NCBI RefSeq assembly: GCF_005221325.1
Contig: NZ_CP039889.1
Span: 2,237,326 to 2,301,325 of the forward strand
Length of the DNA stretch: 64,000 bases
Direction: 5' to 3'
Source of the DNA: Agrobacterium tumefaciens
GTDB lineage: Bacteria > Pseudomonadota > Alphaproteobacteria > Rhizobiales > Rhizobiaceae
The notes under the pieces are model-generated. The model searched no databases. It was not told the origin of the DNA and worked only from the letters and a program-made list of their open reading frames with translations. Every line of letters starts with the position of its first letter. Position 1 is the first letter of the stretch. Both the position numbers and the translations under genes were made by a program. This document shows positions 38,215-45,864 of this stretch, piece by piece.

Positions 38215-38832
38215 ATGCCCTTGTCAGATGTCGTTCCTTATTTCAGCCAGTGGGAAACGCCGGAAATGACGTTGCCCGTGCTTGCCGAAGGATCTGCGGC
38301 GCTGCTGCGCGATCCGCTCTGGCGGCAATCTGGCGCCGAGACGATCGAGGAATACGCGCGCTGGGCGGTCAATGTCTGCGGCATGGCCTGCCTGAAGATG
38401 ATCCTGGCAGCGCGGGGCGACCTGCATCCGACGCTTGCTCTCGCCCGCGCCTGCACCGCCTATGGTGGCTATGTCGTCAACGAGCTCGATGCCTCGATCA
38501 AGGGGCTGATCTACGCGCCTTTCGTGATCTATGTGCGCGAACGCTTCGGACTCACGGCAGAAGTAATAACGGGAGTCGCGACAGAGAACATCCCGGGCAT
38601 GCTCGCCGAACGGCCATTCTTCATCGCCTCCGTCAATAGCAACATACGGTGCCCGGAACGCATGCCACCTTCAAAAGGCGGGCATCTCGTTCTGGTGACG
38701 GCAGCCTCGGCTGAGACGGTCCGTTTCCACAATCCATCCGGCCATGATGCCGCGAGCCGGGCGGATGTCGCGCTGCCGCTTGCCGTATTCGACCGCTTCT
38801 TCGCCAATCGCGGCATCGCGATCGGCTTCTAA
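38215..38832 (+). CDS. C39-like papain-fold peptidase family protein
   Basis: This 205-aa cytoplasmic protein has the triad pattern of C39-like cysteine peptidases: Cys55 in NVCGMACLKMIL, His157 in KGGHLVLV and Asn173 in FHNPSG. There is no signal peptide. AGGAG ten bases upstream supports the ATG. It is 36 bp ahead of a D-Ala-D-Ala ligase homologue and divergent from a GntR regulator. A hydrolase paired with an ATP-grasp peptide ligase suggests making and breaking a small peptide or a peptidoglycan precursor. Substrate and whether it is active are unknown. Confidence 0.75.
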   Translation: MPLSDVVPYFSQWETPEMTLPVLAEGSAALLRDPLWRQSGAETIEEYARWAVNVCGMACLKMILAARGDLHPTLALARACTAYGGYVVNELDASIKGLIYAPFVIYVRERFGLTAEVITGVATENIPGMLAERPFFIASVNSNIRCPERMPPSKGGHLVLVTAASAETVRFHNPSGHDAASRADVALPLAVFDRFFANRGIAIGF

Positions 38833-38868
38833 CATCTATTTCGACACCAGATCAGTTTGGAGATTTTC

Positions 38869-39936
38869 ATGACGTCTTCCCGCGGCAGGCTGCGTGTCGC
38901 CGTTCTGTTCGGCGGCCGCTCGGCCGAACACGACGTCTCCGTCATGTCGGCGGCGAATGTCGTAGGGGCACTGGAGCCCTCGAAATATGAGGCCGTGCCG
39001 ATCTTCGTTACGCGGGAAGGCGAGTGGCTGCTCAGCCGTTTCGAAAATGGCGTGCTCGCCAAGCCGGCAAGCGGTACCGAAATCGCGCTGGTGCCCGGTG
39101 GGCTCGGACGGATGATCGCTATCGACGGAGGCAGGATGAGCGATGCCGGGAAGATCGATATCCTTTTCCCGGTGCTGCACGGCATTTTCGGCGAGGACGG
39201 CTCGGTGCAAGGGCTGGCGGAAGTGGCCCGCGTGCCGCTGGTCGGCTGCGGCATCCTGGGCTCGGCGACGGCGCTCGACAAGGATATCGCCAAGCAGCTG
39301 CTGCGGGCGGCGGGGCTGCCGGTGGCGCGAGCTGTGACCGTGCATGCGGATCGGGCGCCGTCCTTCGACGAGCTTGAAAGCGAGTTGGGGTTGCCGCTGT
39401 TCGTCAAGCCGGCGCGTCAGGGCTCTTCGGTCGGGGTGCGCAAGGTTTCCGGCAGTCAGGAATTTGCGCCGGCGCTCGCGGAAGCCTTCAAGCATGACCG
39501 CAAACTGCTTGCCGAAGAATTCATCCGCGGCCGCGAGATTGAGTGCAGCGTGCTTGAGGACACCAAGGGTGGCCTATTCGTTTCCCGCCCGGGTGAGATA
39601 ATCCCGGCCGACAGCCACGGCTTCTATAGCTACGATGCGAAATATATCGACGAGGATGGCGCGGCGCTGAAGGTTCCGGCAGAGCTTCCCCCAGAGGTCG
39701 AGACGAAGATCCGCGAGACTGCAGCCCTTGCCTTCCGGGCGCTCGGTTGTGACGGTATGGCGCGTGTCGATTTCTTCCTGACCGAGGACATGGCTTTTTT
39801 GGTCAACGAGGTGAACACCATTCCCGGATTCACCGATATCAGCATGTATGCGAAGGCGATGGCTGCAAGCGGCGTCAGCTATCCTGATGTCATCGATCGG
39901 CTGGTCGAGCATGGTCTCGCACGCGCCGGCCTCTGA
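38869..39936 (+). CDS. D-alanine-D-alanine ligase family ATP-grasp enzyme
   Basis: This 355-aa enzyme of the Ddl family joins two D-amino acids with ATP for the peptidoglycan stem. N-terminal GGRSAEHDVSVMSA, the central FVKPARQGSSVGVRKV (ATP loop) and the C-terminal NEVNTIPGFTDISMY are all present. HGIFGEDGSVQGL contains the conserved Glu-Asp-Gly. I chose ATG 38869 with TTTGGAG upstream. It is probably a second Ddl, since the housekeeping gene normally lies in the division/cell-wall cluster. The pairing with a C39-like protein suggests a special role, for example in making an altered dipeptide. A plain extra Ddl is the simpler alternative. Confidence 0.88.
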   Translation: MTSSRGRLRVAVLFGGRSAEHDVSVMSAANVVGALEPSKYEAVPIFVTREGEWLLSRFENGVLAKPASGTEIALVPGGLGRMIAIDGGRMSDAGKIDILFPVLHGIFGEDGSVQGLAEVARVPLVGCGILGSATALDKDIAKQLLRAAGLPVARAVTVHADRAPSFDELESELGLPLFVKPARQGSSVGVRKVSGSQEFAPALAEAFKHDRKLLAEEFIRGREIECSVLEDTKGGLFVSRPGEIIPADSHGFYSYDAKYIDEDGAALKVPAELPPEVETKIRETAALAFRALGCDGMARVDFFLTEDMAFLVNEVNTIPGFTDISMYAKAMAASGVSYPDVIDRLVEHGLARAGL

Positions 39937-39950
39937 GCCGCAAAATGTCT

Positions 39951-39981
39951 CTTCCCGGTGTGGTAGACATGCACCGGGAAG
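39951..39981. terminator. Strong hairpin after the ddl gene
   Basis: CTTCCCGGTG (39951-39960) pairs perfectly with CACCGGGAAG (39972-39981) across an 11-base loop, 15 bp after the ligase stop codon. The following bases are A-rich rather than T-rich, so it is not a textbook intrinsic terminator in the forward direction, but position and stability suit a transcription end. Confidence 0.5.
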
Positions 39982-40125
39982 AAAAACACCGCAGCTTCGT
40001 CTCTTCTTGTCACAAGAACTGGAATAAGCCGGATTAATTGCCGTTGCATGCCTGCGTCTGCTGTGTTTCGTGCGTTTTTTGCGGGTATGTATTACATAAC
40101 TTATTGAAAACTGGTGGTGATAACG

Positions 40126-40389
40126 ATGTCTAGCGTGGCGATTAAGGTACTGTCGACGGTGAACGCCCCTTACGGGACGAACCTTTCGGCAGAGCAACTC
40201 GCTTCGAAGATTTCGGATTTTGCGAGCGTTGACAATTTCGATGCTTCCGCATTCTCATTCTATTCCGAAGTGAAAGCCGACCTCCAGCACCAGTTCCTGG
40301 ACGAGATGGAAATCGACCACGGCACCGCATCCGAGATTGCCCAGAAATTCTCGCAGCTGGCTGGATATCCCCTCGCCCTAGCCGCTTGA
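40126..40389 (+). CDS. Small protein upstream of an AbiEii-type gene (87 aa)
   Basis: This is a soluble protein with no signal or membrane segment, starting at ATG 40126 after GGTGGTG. Its stop is 11 bp before the start of the AbiEii-like nucleotidyltransferase relic, so the two form an operon. In such loci the first gene often encodes the antitoxin or a partner. This protein is much shorter than AbiEi antitoxins and lacks a visible DNA-binding motif, so the assignment as antitoxin is only positional. Confidence 0.6.
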   Translation: MSSVAIKVLSTVNAPYGTNLSAEQLASKISDFASVDNFDASAFSFYSEVKADLQHQFLDEMEIDHGTASEIAQKFSQLAGYPLALAA

Positions 40390-40400
40390 GGGCTGTCCTG

Positions 40401-41089
40401 ATGAGCCAATGGGAAAGCCTTTTCGACCAGGCTGTGTCAATTATCAATCAGGCGAACTCTTCTTTCAAACTCCTGGATAGCTGGACTTTCGGCGGTGGCA
40501 CCGCCCCTTATGCTCCAGATAAACCATCGTGAAAGCTTCGATATCGACATTTTCATCGATGATCCGCAGGTCCTCCCATATCTGAACCCGACAACACAGG
40601 GCTATACCCTGCAGGTGAACCCAGGTTTCGGACGGGACGCGTGCGTTGAAAATCGTGTTTGCGGGCATCGGTGAAATCGACTTTATTTGCGCTCTAAGTC
40701 TGACCAACGATCCCACATCCCGTGTCGCAGTACGTGGAATCGAAGTTGACCTTGAGACCCCGGGCGAAATCATCGCGAAGAAAGTTCACTATCGAGGATC
40801 CTCTCTTCAGCCACGTGACATGTTCGATATCGCGTGCACCGCCAAGGCACTCGGCGATGGATACGTTCTCGAAGCTCTCTTGCCATTCAAGACAGGGCCG
40901 CCGCTGCATTGGCAGTCGCCGAGAGAATGGATGCAGGCCTCGCTAGCACAGTCATGGGAGCTTCAGTACAGGGAAGGATATGCGGATATTCCGAAAACTG
41001 TTCAAGCGACGACAATCTCGCTTTTGAAAGCGGTGTGCGATCACAAGCCAGCGTTATCCGCAGCACCTTCCTCTCCGTCTCCGCGCTGA
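40401..41089 (+). pseudogene. AbiEii/AbiGii-type nucleotidyltransferase toxin, frameshifted
   Basis: Three consecutive reading frames together give an AbiEii-like protein. The first (from ATG 40401) ends in WTFGGGTA. The second continues LMLQINHRESFDIDIFIDDP, with the catalytic GG-x-D-x-D pattern. The third (from about 40640) gives ALKIVFAGIGEIDF, then the VRGIEVDLETPGEIIAKKV and RDMFDIACTAKAL blocks. Frame changes fall near 40500 and 40640. The gene is a relic unless these are sequencing errors. The family is a type IV toxin and phage-abortive-infection effector. Confidence 0.75.
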
Positions 41090-41409
41090 TTTCTCAGCGA
41101 CTTGGCGACCTTAGCTATCCCGCCGTTCGGTCGATTATTCTTTCGGTGCGCATCATTTCGATTAGCCAGCAAAACCAAGTTAGGGCGGCGCCAGCGAGTG
41201 TGAATGAATTGTGTTGCAAGTGCTTAGCCAATCCACGGCGCGTGGTCGACGGTTCGATTCCTATCAAGGCGATGCAGGGTCCGTGATTTTAGAGGAGCCG
41301 CGGTTTACTAGGGCCATGGCTGCCGAGTAGGGGTCTTGAACTGCCCCCCATTTCGACCGGACAGTCGGCATAAGCAGAAAGGCTCAAGCACAGGCTTGAG
41401 GACAGGCTT

Positions 41410-41799
41410 ATGTCTAACGAGTATCGACACGTTGAATTGCTGACGGGTGATGTTCGCCGCAGGCGGTGGACAACCGAGCAAAAGCTGACAATCATTGAGC
41501 AGAGTTTCGAACCCGGCGAGACGGTATCTTCGACCGCTCGCCGTCATGGCGTCGCGCCCAATTTGCTTTATCGGTGGCGCAGGCTCTTGAGCGAGGGAGG
41601 TGCTGCAGCCGTGGATTCTGACGAGCCGGTTGTCGGGAATTCGGAAGTGAAGAAACTGGAGGATCGCGTCCGGGAGTTGGAGCGCATGCTCGGTCGCAAG
41701 ACGATGGAGGTCGAAATCCTCCGCGAAGCCCTTTCCAAAGCGGACTCAAAAAAACGGATATCGCGGCCGATCTTGTTGCCGAAGGACGGTTCGCGATGA
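41410..41799 (+). CDS. IS3-family transposase OrfA
   Basis: This 129-aa DNA-binding subunit has an N-terminal helix-turn-helix (RRRWTTEQKLTIIEQSF to GVAPNLLYRWRRL), followed by a leucine-zipper-like coiled coil (KKLEDRVRELERMLGRKTMEVEIL). Its stop overlaps the OrfB start (ATGA). In the IS3 family the active OrfAB protein is made by programmed frameshifting near the overlap; a run of A (41749-41754, AAAAAA) precedes it by about 45 bp and is a candidate slip site. Confidence 0.92.
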   Translation: MSNEYRHVELLTGDVRRRRWTTEQKLTIIEQSFEPGETVSSTARRHGVAPNLLYRWRRLLSEGGAAAVDSDEPVVGNSEVKKLEDRVRELERMLGRKTMEVEILREALSKADSKKRISRPILLPKDGSR

Positions 41800-42623
41800 A
41801 GGCCGTCGCAGACACGCTAGGCGTCTCCCGTTCCAACCTCATCGAGCGGCTGAAAGGCAAATCAAAGCCGCGCGGAGCCTACCACAAGGCCGAGGATGCG
41901 GAGCTTCTGCCCGCCATTCGCAGGCTGGTGGATCAAAGGCCGACCTACGGCTATCGGCGGATCGCCGCGCTCCTCAATCGCGAAAGGCGAGCCGCCGATA
42001 AGCCTGTCGTCAACGCCAAACGGGTTCACCGCATCATGGGCAACCACGCCATGTTGCTGGAGAAGCATACGGCCGTTCGCAAGGGCCGCATCCATGACGG
42101 CAAGGTCATGGTCATGCGCTCAAACCTGCGCTGGTGCTCCGACGGTCTGGAGTTCACTTGCTGGAATGGTGAGGTCATTCGTCTCGCCTTCATTATCGAC
42201 GCCTTCGACCGCGAGATCATTGCCTGGACGGCAGTTGCCAATGCGGGCATCTCCGGCTCGGACGTGCGCGATATGATGCTGGAGGCGGTCGAGAAACGCT
42301 TCAACGGAACCAGAGCCCCACATCCAATCGAACATCTGTCGGACAATGGGTCGGCTTACACCGCGAGGGATACGAAGCTGTTCGCCCAGGCGCTCAACCT
42401 GACGCCCTGCTTCACGCCGGTGGCCAGTCCGCAGTCGAACGGAATGTCAGAAGCTTTCGTCAAAACCCTGAAGCGAGATTACGTCCGCATCTCGGCACTA
42501 CCGGACGCCGAAACGGCGCTCCGTCTCATCGACGGATGGATCGAGGACTACAATGAAATCCATCCCCATTCCGCTCTCAAGATGGCTTCCCCTCGGCAGT
42601 TCATCAGGGCTAAATCAATCTAG
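41796..42623 (+). CDS. IS3-family transposase OrfB (DDE integrase domain)
   Basis: This 275-aa catalytic part has an N-terminal HTH_21-like segment (RPTYGYRRIAALLNRERRA) and an rve integrase core. The catalytic residues are at WCSDGLEFTCW (first Asp), HLSDNGSAYTA (second Asp) and SNGMSEAFVKTLKRDY (Glu). Length and motifs are normal for the IS2 subgroup. Confidence 0.95.
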   Translation: MKAVADTLGVSRSNLIERLKGKSKPRGAYHKAEDAELLPAIRRLVDQRPTYGYRRIAALLNRERRAADKPVVNAKRVHRIMGNHAMLLEKHTAVRKGRIHDGKVMVMRSNLRWCSDGLEFTCWNGEVIRLAFIIDAFDREIIAWTAVANAGISGSDVRDMMLEAVEKRFNGTRAPHPIEHLSDNGSAYTARDTKLFAQALNLTPCFTPVASPQSNGMSEAFVKTLKRDYVRISALPDAETALRLIDGWIEDYNEIHPHSALKMASPRQFIRAKSI

Positions 42624-42826
42624 CCGACATGTCCGGCGAAACGGGGGCACTCCAGGTCTCGGCATTGACTGTCAGCACACGCATCTTGATGTCTGCAATG
42701 GTGTTGAGAGTGCAGCAACGTAGCCTTATTCGGCCGGTCCCAAATGAGGGGATCACCAAAATTCGCTCGAATGACTATTCGCACGCGTTATGGTAGCGGT
42801 ATGCGATGCAGGGTAGGGGGGCGGCT

Positions 42827-43420
42827 GTGCTGAGAAGTTTGTTTCTTTTGGCCGGTATAGTTTCAGCTGTTCCAGCGTTTGGGCATTGCTTGACCCCAAA
42901 TGAAACCAAGCAGGGCGTGCTCCTCACCAGAGAGCAACCATTTTTCTCCGTCTTCTATAAACCGACTCAATCAGGGTTAACCGAGCAGCGGCTGATGGTA
43001 CGGCGCGGTTCGCTGGAGCCAATATCTGCGGAATATCTGCACCCCTTGCTCGTCACCAAACGGATCAGCGCGAAGGGCGCGCAAGAGCTGATCTACTCGG
43101 ATGCGACGACGCTCGACGATTTGCCATTAAAGGGAAACTGGCGATCCGGTACAACGCTGTTTGTAAATGGTCAGAAAACGGTTGCGGGCACGACCACCAT
43201 CACCTTCGAAAAATGGGCCGAGGAAACAATTGGATTCTGCTCGTATCCGGTTTGGGTGGTGAAAAGCCGCGTGGAGCTGCAAGGACTGTCTCCGATAATC
43301 TTTGAACAATATTACTCTCCCAACCTTAACCTCTTGCTTCGCTCGATCAGACTCGACCCGTCGGGACATCCCATTAGTGAAGTCCGATTTGACAGGTTTC
43401 AGATTGGTTGGAGCAACTGA
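42827..43420 (+). CDS. Secreted hypothetical protein (197 aa)
   Basis: Starting from the GTG at 42827, which follows AGGGGGGCGG closely, the protein opens with a clean signal peptide (LRSLFLLAGIVSAVPAFG-HC). The ATG at 42806 would add seven residues before it and is less likely. The mature part (about 175 aa) has mixed beta character and two Cys, at HCLTP and GFCSYP, that could form a disulfide in the periplasm. No family recognised. It lies 170 bp after the IS3-family element. Confidence 0.7.
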   Translation: MLRSLFLLAGIVSAVPAFGHCLTPNETKQGVLLTREQPFFSVFYKPTQSGLTEQRLMVRRGSLEPISAEYLHPLLVTKRISAKGAQELIYSDATTLDDLPLKGNWRSGTTLFVNGQKTVAGTTTITFEKWAEETIGFCSYPVWVVKSRVELQGLSPIIFEQYYSPNLNLLLRSIRLDPSGHPISEVRFDRFQIGWSN

Positions 43421-43880
43421 AACCTGGTGGCGGTAGGACGGGACTGCTTCGCCGGATATCTGAGACATTCGCCTACCCAATCTTGTCGATTTAGGAATTA
43501 TCACCAAAGACTGCTTTCTGCACAACGGCGAGGCCTGCTTCGACGTGTGGGACCAACGTGCTCGACGACCGTGATGGCCGCACACGTGGGCGTCAGTCGA
43601 CCTTGCGACGACCCGTGCTGGCGCATTTTCCGGAAGCGGTCGATCTTCCGCTACCGGCCTATTGCGGACTACAATCAATGAACATTACCACCGTGGCGAA
43701 CACGCGCGTACCCGCCTTCTGTAAGTGCGCGTAAGCCACGCACTTATCGGCCATTTTCGATCGTAATCGCGTGGCGTCTGAGCCCTGCAAACAAGGTCGC
43801 GAAGTCAGGGGCTTCATAAGCAAACAGGTTCTTGCCAGAGCGCCGATCGGTCGCAGCTGCTGCTTCTGCTTGAAATTTAA
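43421..43880. other. Gene-free stretch with one hairpin
   Basis: 460 bp without a supportable gene between two convergent hypothetical genes. It contains a perfect hairpin, TAAGTGCG (43722-43729) with CGCACTTA (43739-43746), separated by nine bases. Short open frames here have repeat-like, low-quality translations. Confidence 0.5.
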
Positions 43881-44420
43881 CTAACCTCGCGGATAAAAGG
43901 AGAATTTCAGCCAGCTTACGAACTTCACGACCGGGTCTGTGATGCTGAAATAAAAAATCGCAACGAGAAAATTGCTTTTTAGGGAGCTGCCGACTGGACC
44001 ATCGTAAAACGTCATTCCGTAGGATCGTGGCCCCTCTCGGAAGGGGAGGAATAGAGCTATCAGTGCGAACGGTATAACCATCAGGTGGACTTTAGTAATG
44101 CCCCAGGTGAAGCTATCGTGCGGCTTGGAAAGCTCCACTGAAAAAAGATAGATCATCCTTATAATCATTAACAAACTGATGATGTAATTAGAGAATAAAA
44201 AGCTATTCCAACCGTCAATGCTGCCAAAATGTCCTGTTATTTGAATAATGTAACGCAAATTTACTGGCCAAAACATCCAGAACGCGGCTGCATTGAGGTG
44301 GTCAACTCCAGACCAAAGAAGCGGCGATATCACGCTACCAGCAATATATGCTGTAAAATACGAGACAACAGATGCCTTGATGAACTTTCTCTCTAACAAG
44401 ATGACTGAATCTTCGGTCAC
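43881..44420 (-). CDS. Hypothetical membrane protein (179 aa)
   Basis: Four hydrophobic segments can be picked out: about residues 15-38, 47-65, 75-98 and 112-128. Charged, aromatic-rich loops separate them, and the C-terminus is positively charged. The start is a GTG at 44420 with AGGGATCC upstream. The coding sequence is AT-rich compared with its neighbours. No family or partner recognised; the next gene on the same strand also encodes a membrane protein. Confidence 0.65.
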   Translation of the reverse strand: MTEDSVILLERKFIKASVVSYFTAYIAGSVISPLLWSGVDHLNAAAFWMFWPVNLRYIIQITGHFGSIDGWNSFLFSNYIISLLMIIRMIYLFSVELSKPHDSFTWGITKVHLMVIPFALIALFLPFREGPRSYGMTFYDGPVGSSLKSNFLVAIFYFSITDPVVKFVSWLKFSFYPRG

Positions 44421-44568
44421 TTTGGGATCCCTATTGGCCGATTAGCATGAATGGACGAACTAATACGCCTGCTTGAAAATGTAAGTCATTGCTGTGCTAA
44501 ACTTGAAGTCTGTCGAGGCAATTTGTGGGACAATCTCCGCAAGGAGACCGGCACTCGATGTAGCTGTA

Positions 44569-45255
44569 TCATCGGCGTAGCTCAGATATCGCGATCTGCT
44601 GGCGTCGCCGATATTTGGGAGGCAGCTCTGCGGTTGGCAGATCGTCGGCCTTGAAATGCTTACCGGTGGACCATGGGAGCATGTTAAGCACCACACCAAC
44701 CCCCGCGATGATCGTCGCTACTACGGGCCTAGCTCCGAATTTGTTCAACCCAGGAAATTTGAAGCCAGAAAGAAGAGCACCGAGCGGTTTAATGATCAAA
44801 AACGGTATCAACAAGAACGGCATAGAGACGAGAAAGAGCACCGCCGGGATCGCAGCCTCCAGCATAGGGTCGCCGCCGTATCGGAGGCGAAGACGCGGGT
44901 TACAGGCGACTGCAAAAGGAATTAGTTCTTCCATGAAGCGAACGTAGTCGGCGGATTGATCGATACGTGTCTCTCCTTGCCAATGCAGTGAGGAAATCTC
45001 CTTAGATACGAAGAGCATCCGCAAACGCGCGGTGTAGACCGGAAATCCAGTGGAGCCGACTCCACTCGTTACGTGAATGTGCAGGAACCGAATAGATGTC
45101 CACGGGATCAGTCTCAAAGACTGTCCTTGCCTCATCAAAAGGCCTTTGGCGTCAATGGCGTAAGACGTCGTGACCATCGTGAACCTTGGGGAGATTTGAT
45201 AGGGGATCGCGACTTGCGTGGTAAAGCTGTACGTCGGAGGGTCATCCGTCTGCAA
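44569..45255 (-). CDS. Membrane protein with PH-like domain character (228 aa)
   Basis: Residues 1-115 form a beta-rich, soluble domain resembling bacterial PH-like (bPH) modules. Residues 125-150 (AIPAVLFLVSMPFLLIPFLII) are strongly hydrophobic, and a second segment is near 172-190. The C-terminal 35 residues are charged. The start is a TTG at 45255 with GGAG upstream; the choice is not certain. Function unknown. Confidence 0.6.
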   Translation of the reverse strand: MQTDDPPTYSFTTQVAIPYQISPRFTMVTTSYAIDAKGLLMRQGQSLRLIPWTSIRFLHIHVTSGVGSTGFPVYTARLRMLFVSKEISSLHWQGETRIDQSADYVRFMEELIPFAVACNPRLRLRYGGDPMLEAAIPAVLFLVSMPFLLIPFLIIKPLGALLSGFKFPGLNKFGARPVVATIIAGVGVVLNMLPWSTGKHFKADDLPTAELPPKYRRRQQIAISELRR

Positions 45256-45567
45256 TTGAGAGCTCCGCGCGTTCCAAATGAAAAAGACGACCTAACCGGC
45301 TTTATTCGCTAGTCAGAACGCCAGTGGCTGCCGATGACATGATAACCTTGCTGTGGATAGACCCAGGCGGTATCAAGCGCAGCGCCCACCACGAATACAA
45401 CGACGAAAAGCGTGACCGCCGCAAAGGGGGGACTCCTTATGGCGATCAGGTGCTAAATCATCCTCTAATTTCTGCTCGTAGTACATGTGAAGGAGGCTTT
45501 TTCCGTTCATCTTAAAATTCTGGGTGTCTTATTGGGGCCCCGCTTCGCGCTTCTGCCCCACGGCGGT
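45256..45567. other. Intergenic, nothing recognised
   Basis: 312 bp between the PH-like gene and the small gene that follows traA. Short frames have no ribosome site and no family resemblance. Confidence 0.5.
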
Positions 45568-45864
45568 TCAACTGCCTTGCCGCAGGATCTGCCAGTTAGG
45601 CTTCACATTTTCGGACCGCCGCCTTTTTTCTACCAGAGGACGCGCATTCCGAGAAGCCTCAACCTCTAAAGCTTCGTAGCCGCGTGCCCAGAACGAACTC
45701 CGGTTCCCAATTACGTCGACCAATTCAACCTCACGAACCTTTTCGTCCTTTTGGAGTAGAGATCCCAGCCAACTTCCAAATTCCTTTTCGTTGCGGAGCG
45801 TTCCAAGCCTTGTTGGTCGTCCCAGCCGCCTGACATTTAAAGCCCGAGCAATCACTGTTGTCAT
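45568..45864 (-). CDS. Small protein translationally coupled to traA (98 aa)
   Basis: Its ATG (45862-45864) overlaps the traA stop codon as ATGA, which strongly suggests it is translated. The product is basic and soluble, with a central stretch EFGSWLGSLLQKDEKVREVELVDV and a positively charged C-terminal end. No family recognised. Position after a relaxase suggests an accessory role in DNA transfer, but it could be a gene truncated by later rearrangement. Confidence 0.6.
   Translation of the reverse strand: MTTVIARALNVRRLGRPTRLGTLRNEKEFGSWLGSLLQKDEKVREVELVDVIGNRSSFWARGYEALEVEASRNARPLVEKRRRSENVKPNWQILRQGS

Larger units (their letters stand above)
41337..42654 (+). mobile_element. IS3-family (IS2-like) insertion sequence with 5-bp target duplication
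   Basis: A 1318-bp element bounded by imperfect inverted repeats of about 27 bp: the left end starts TGAACTGCCCCCC and the right end, reversed, starts TGGAGTGCCCCC. The pentamer GGTCT flanks it on both sides (41332-41336 and 42655-42659), a clean 5-bp target duplication. Two overlapping open frames encode OrfA and OrfB. Everything appears intact. Confidence 0.93.

Noticed and set aside
43722..43746. Second GTAAGTGCGC sequence resembling an oriT nick site
   Set aside because: It lacks the CCCTT continuation and the adjacent hairpin; it is part of its own simple stem-loop, and no relaxase is beside it.
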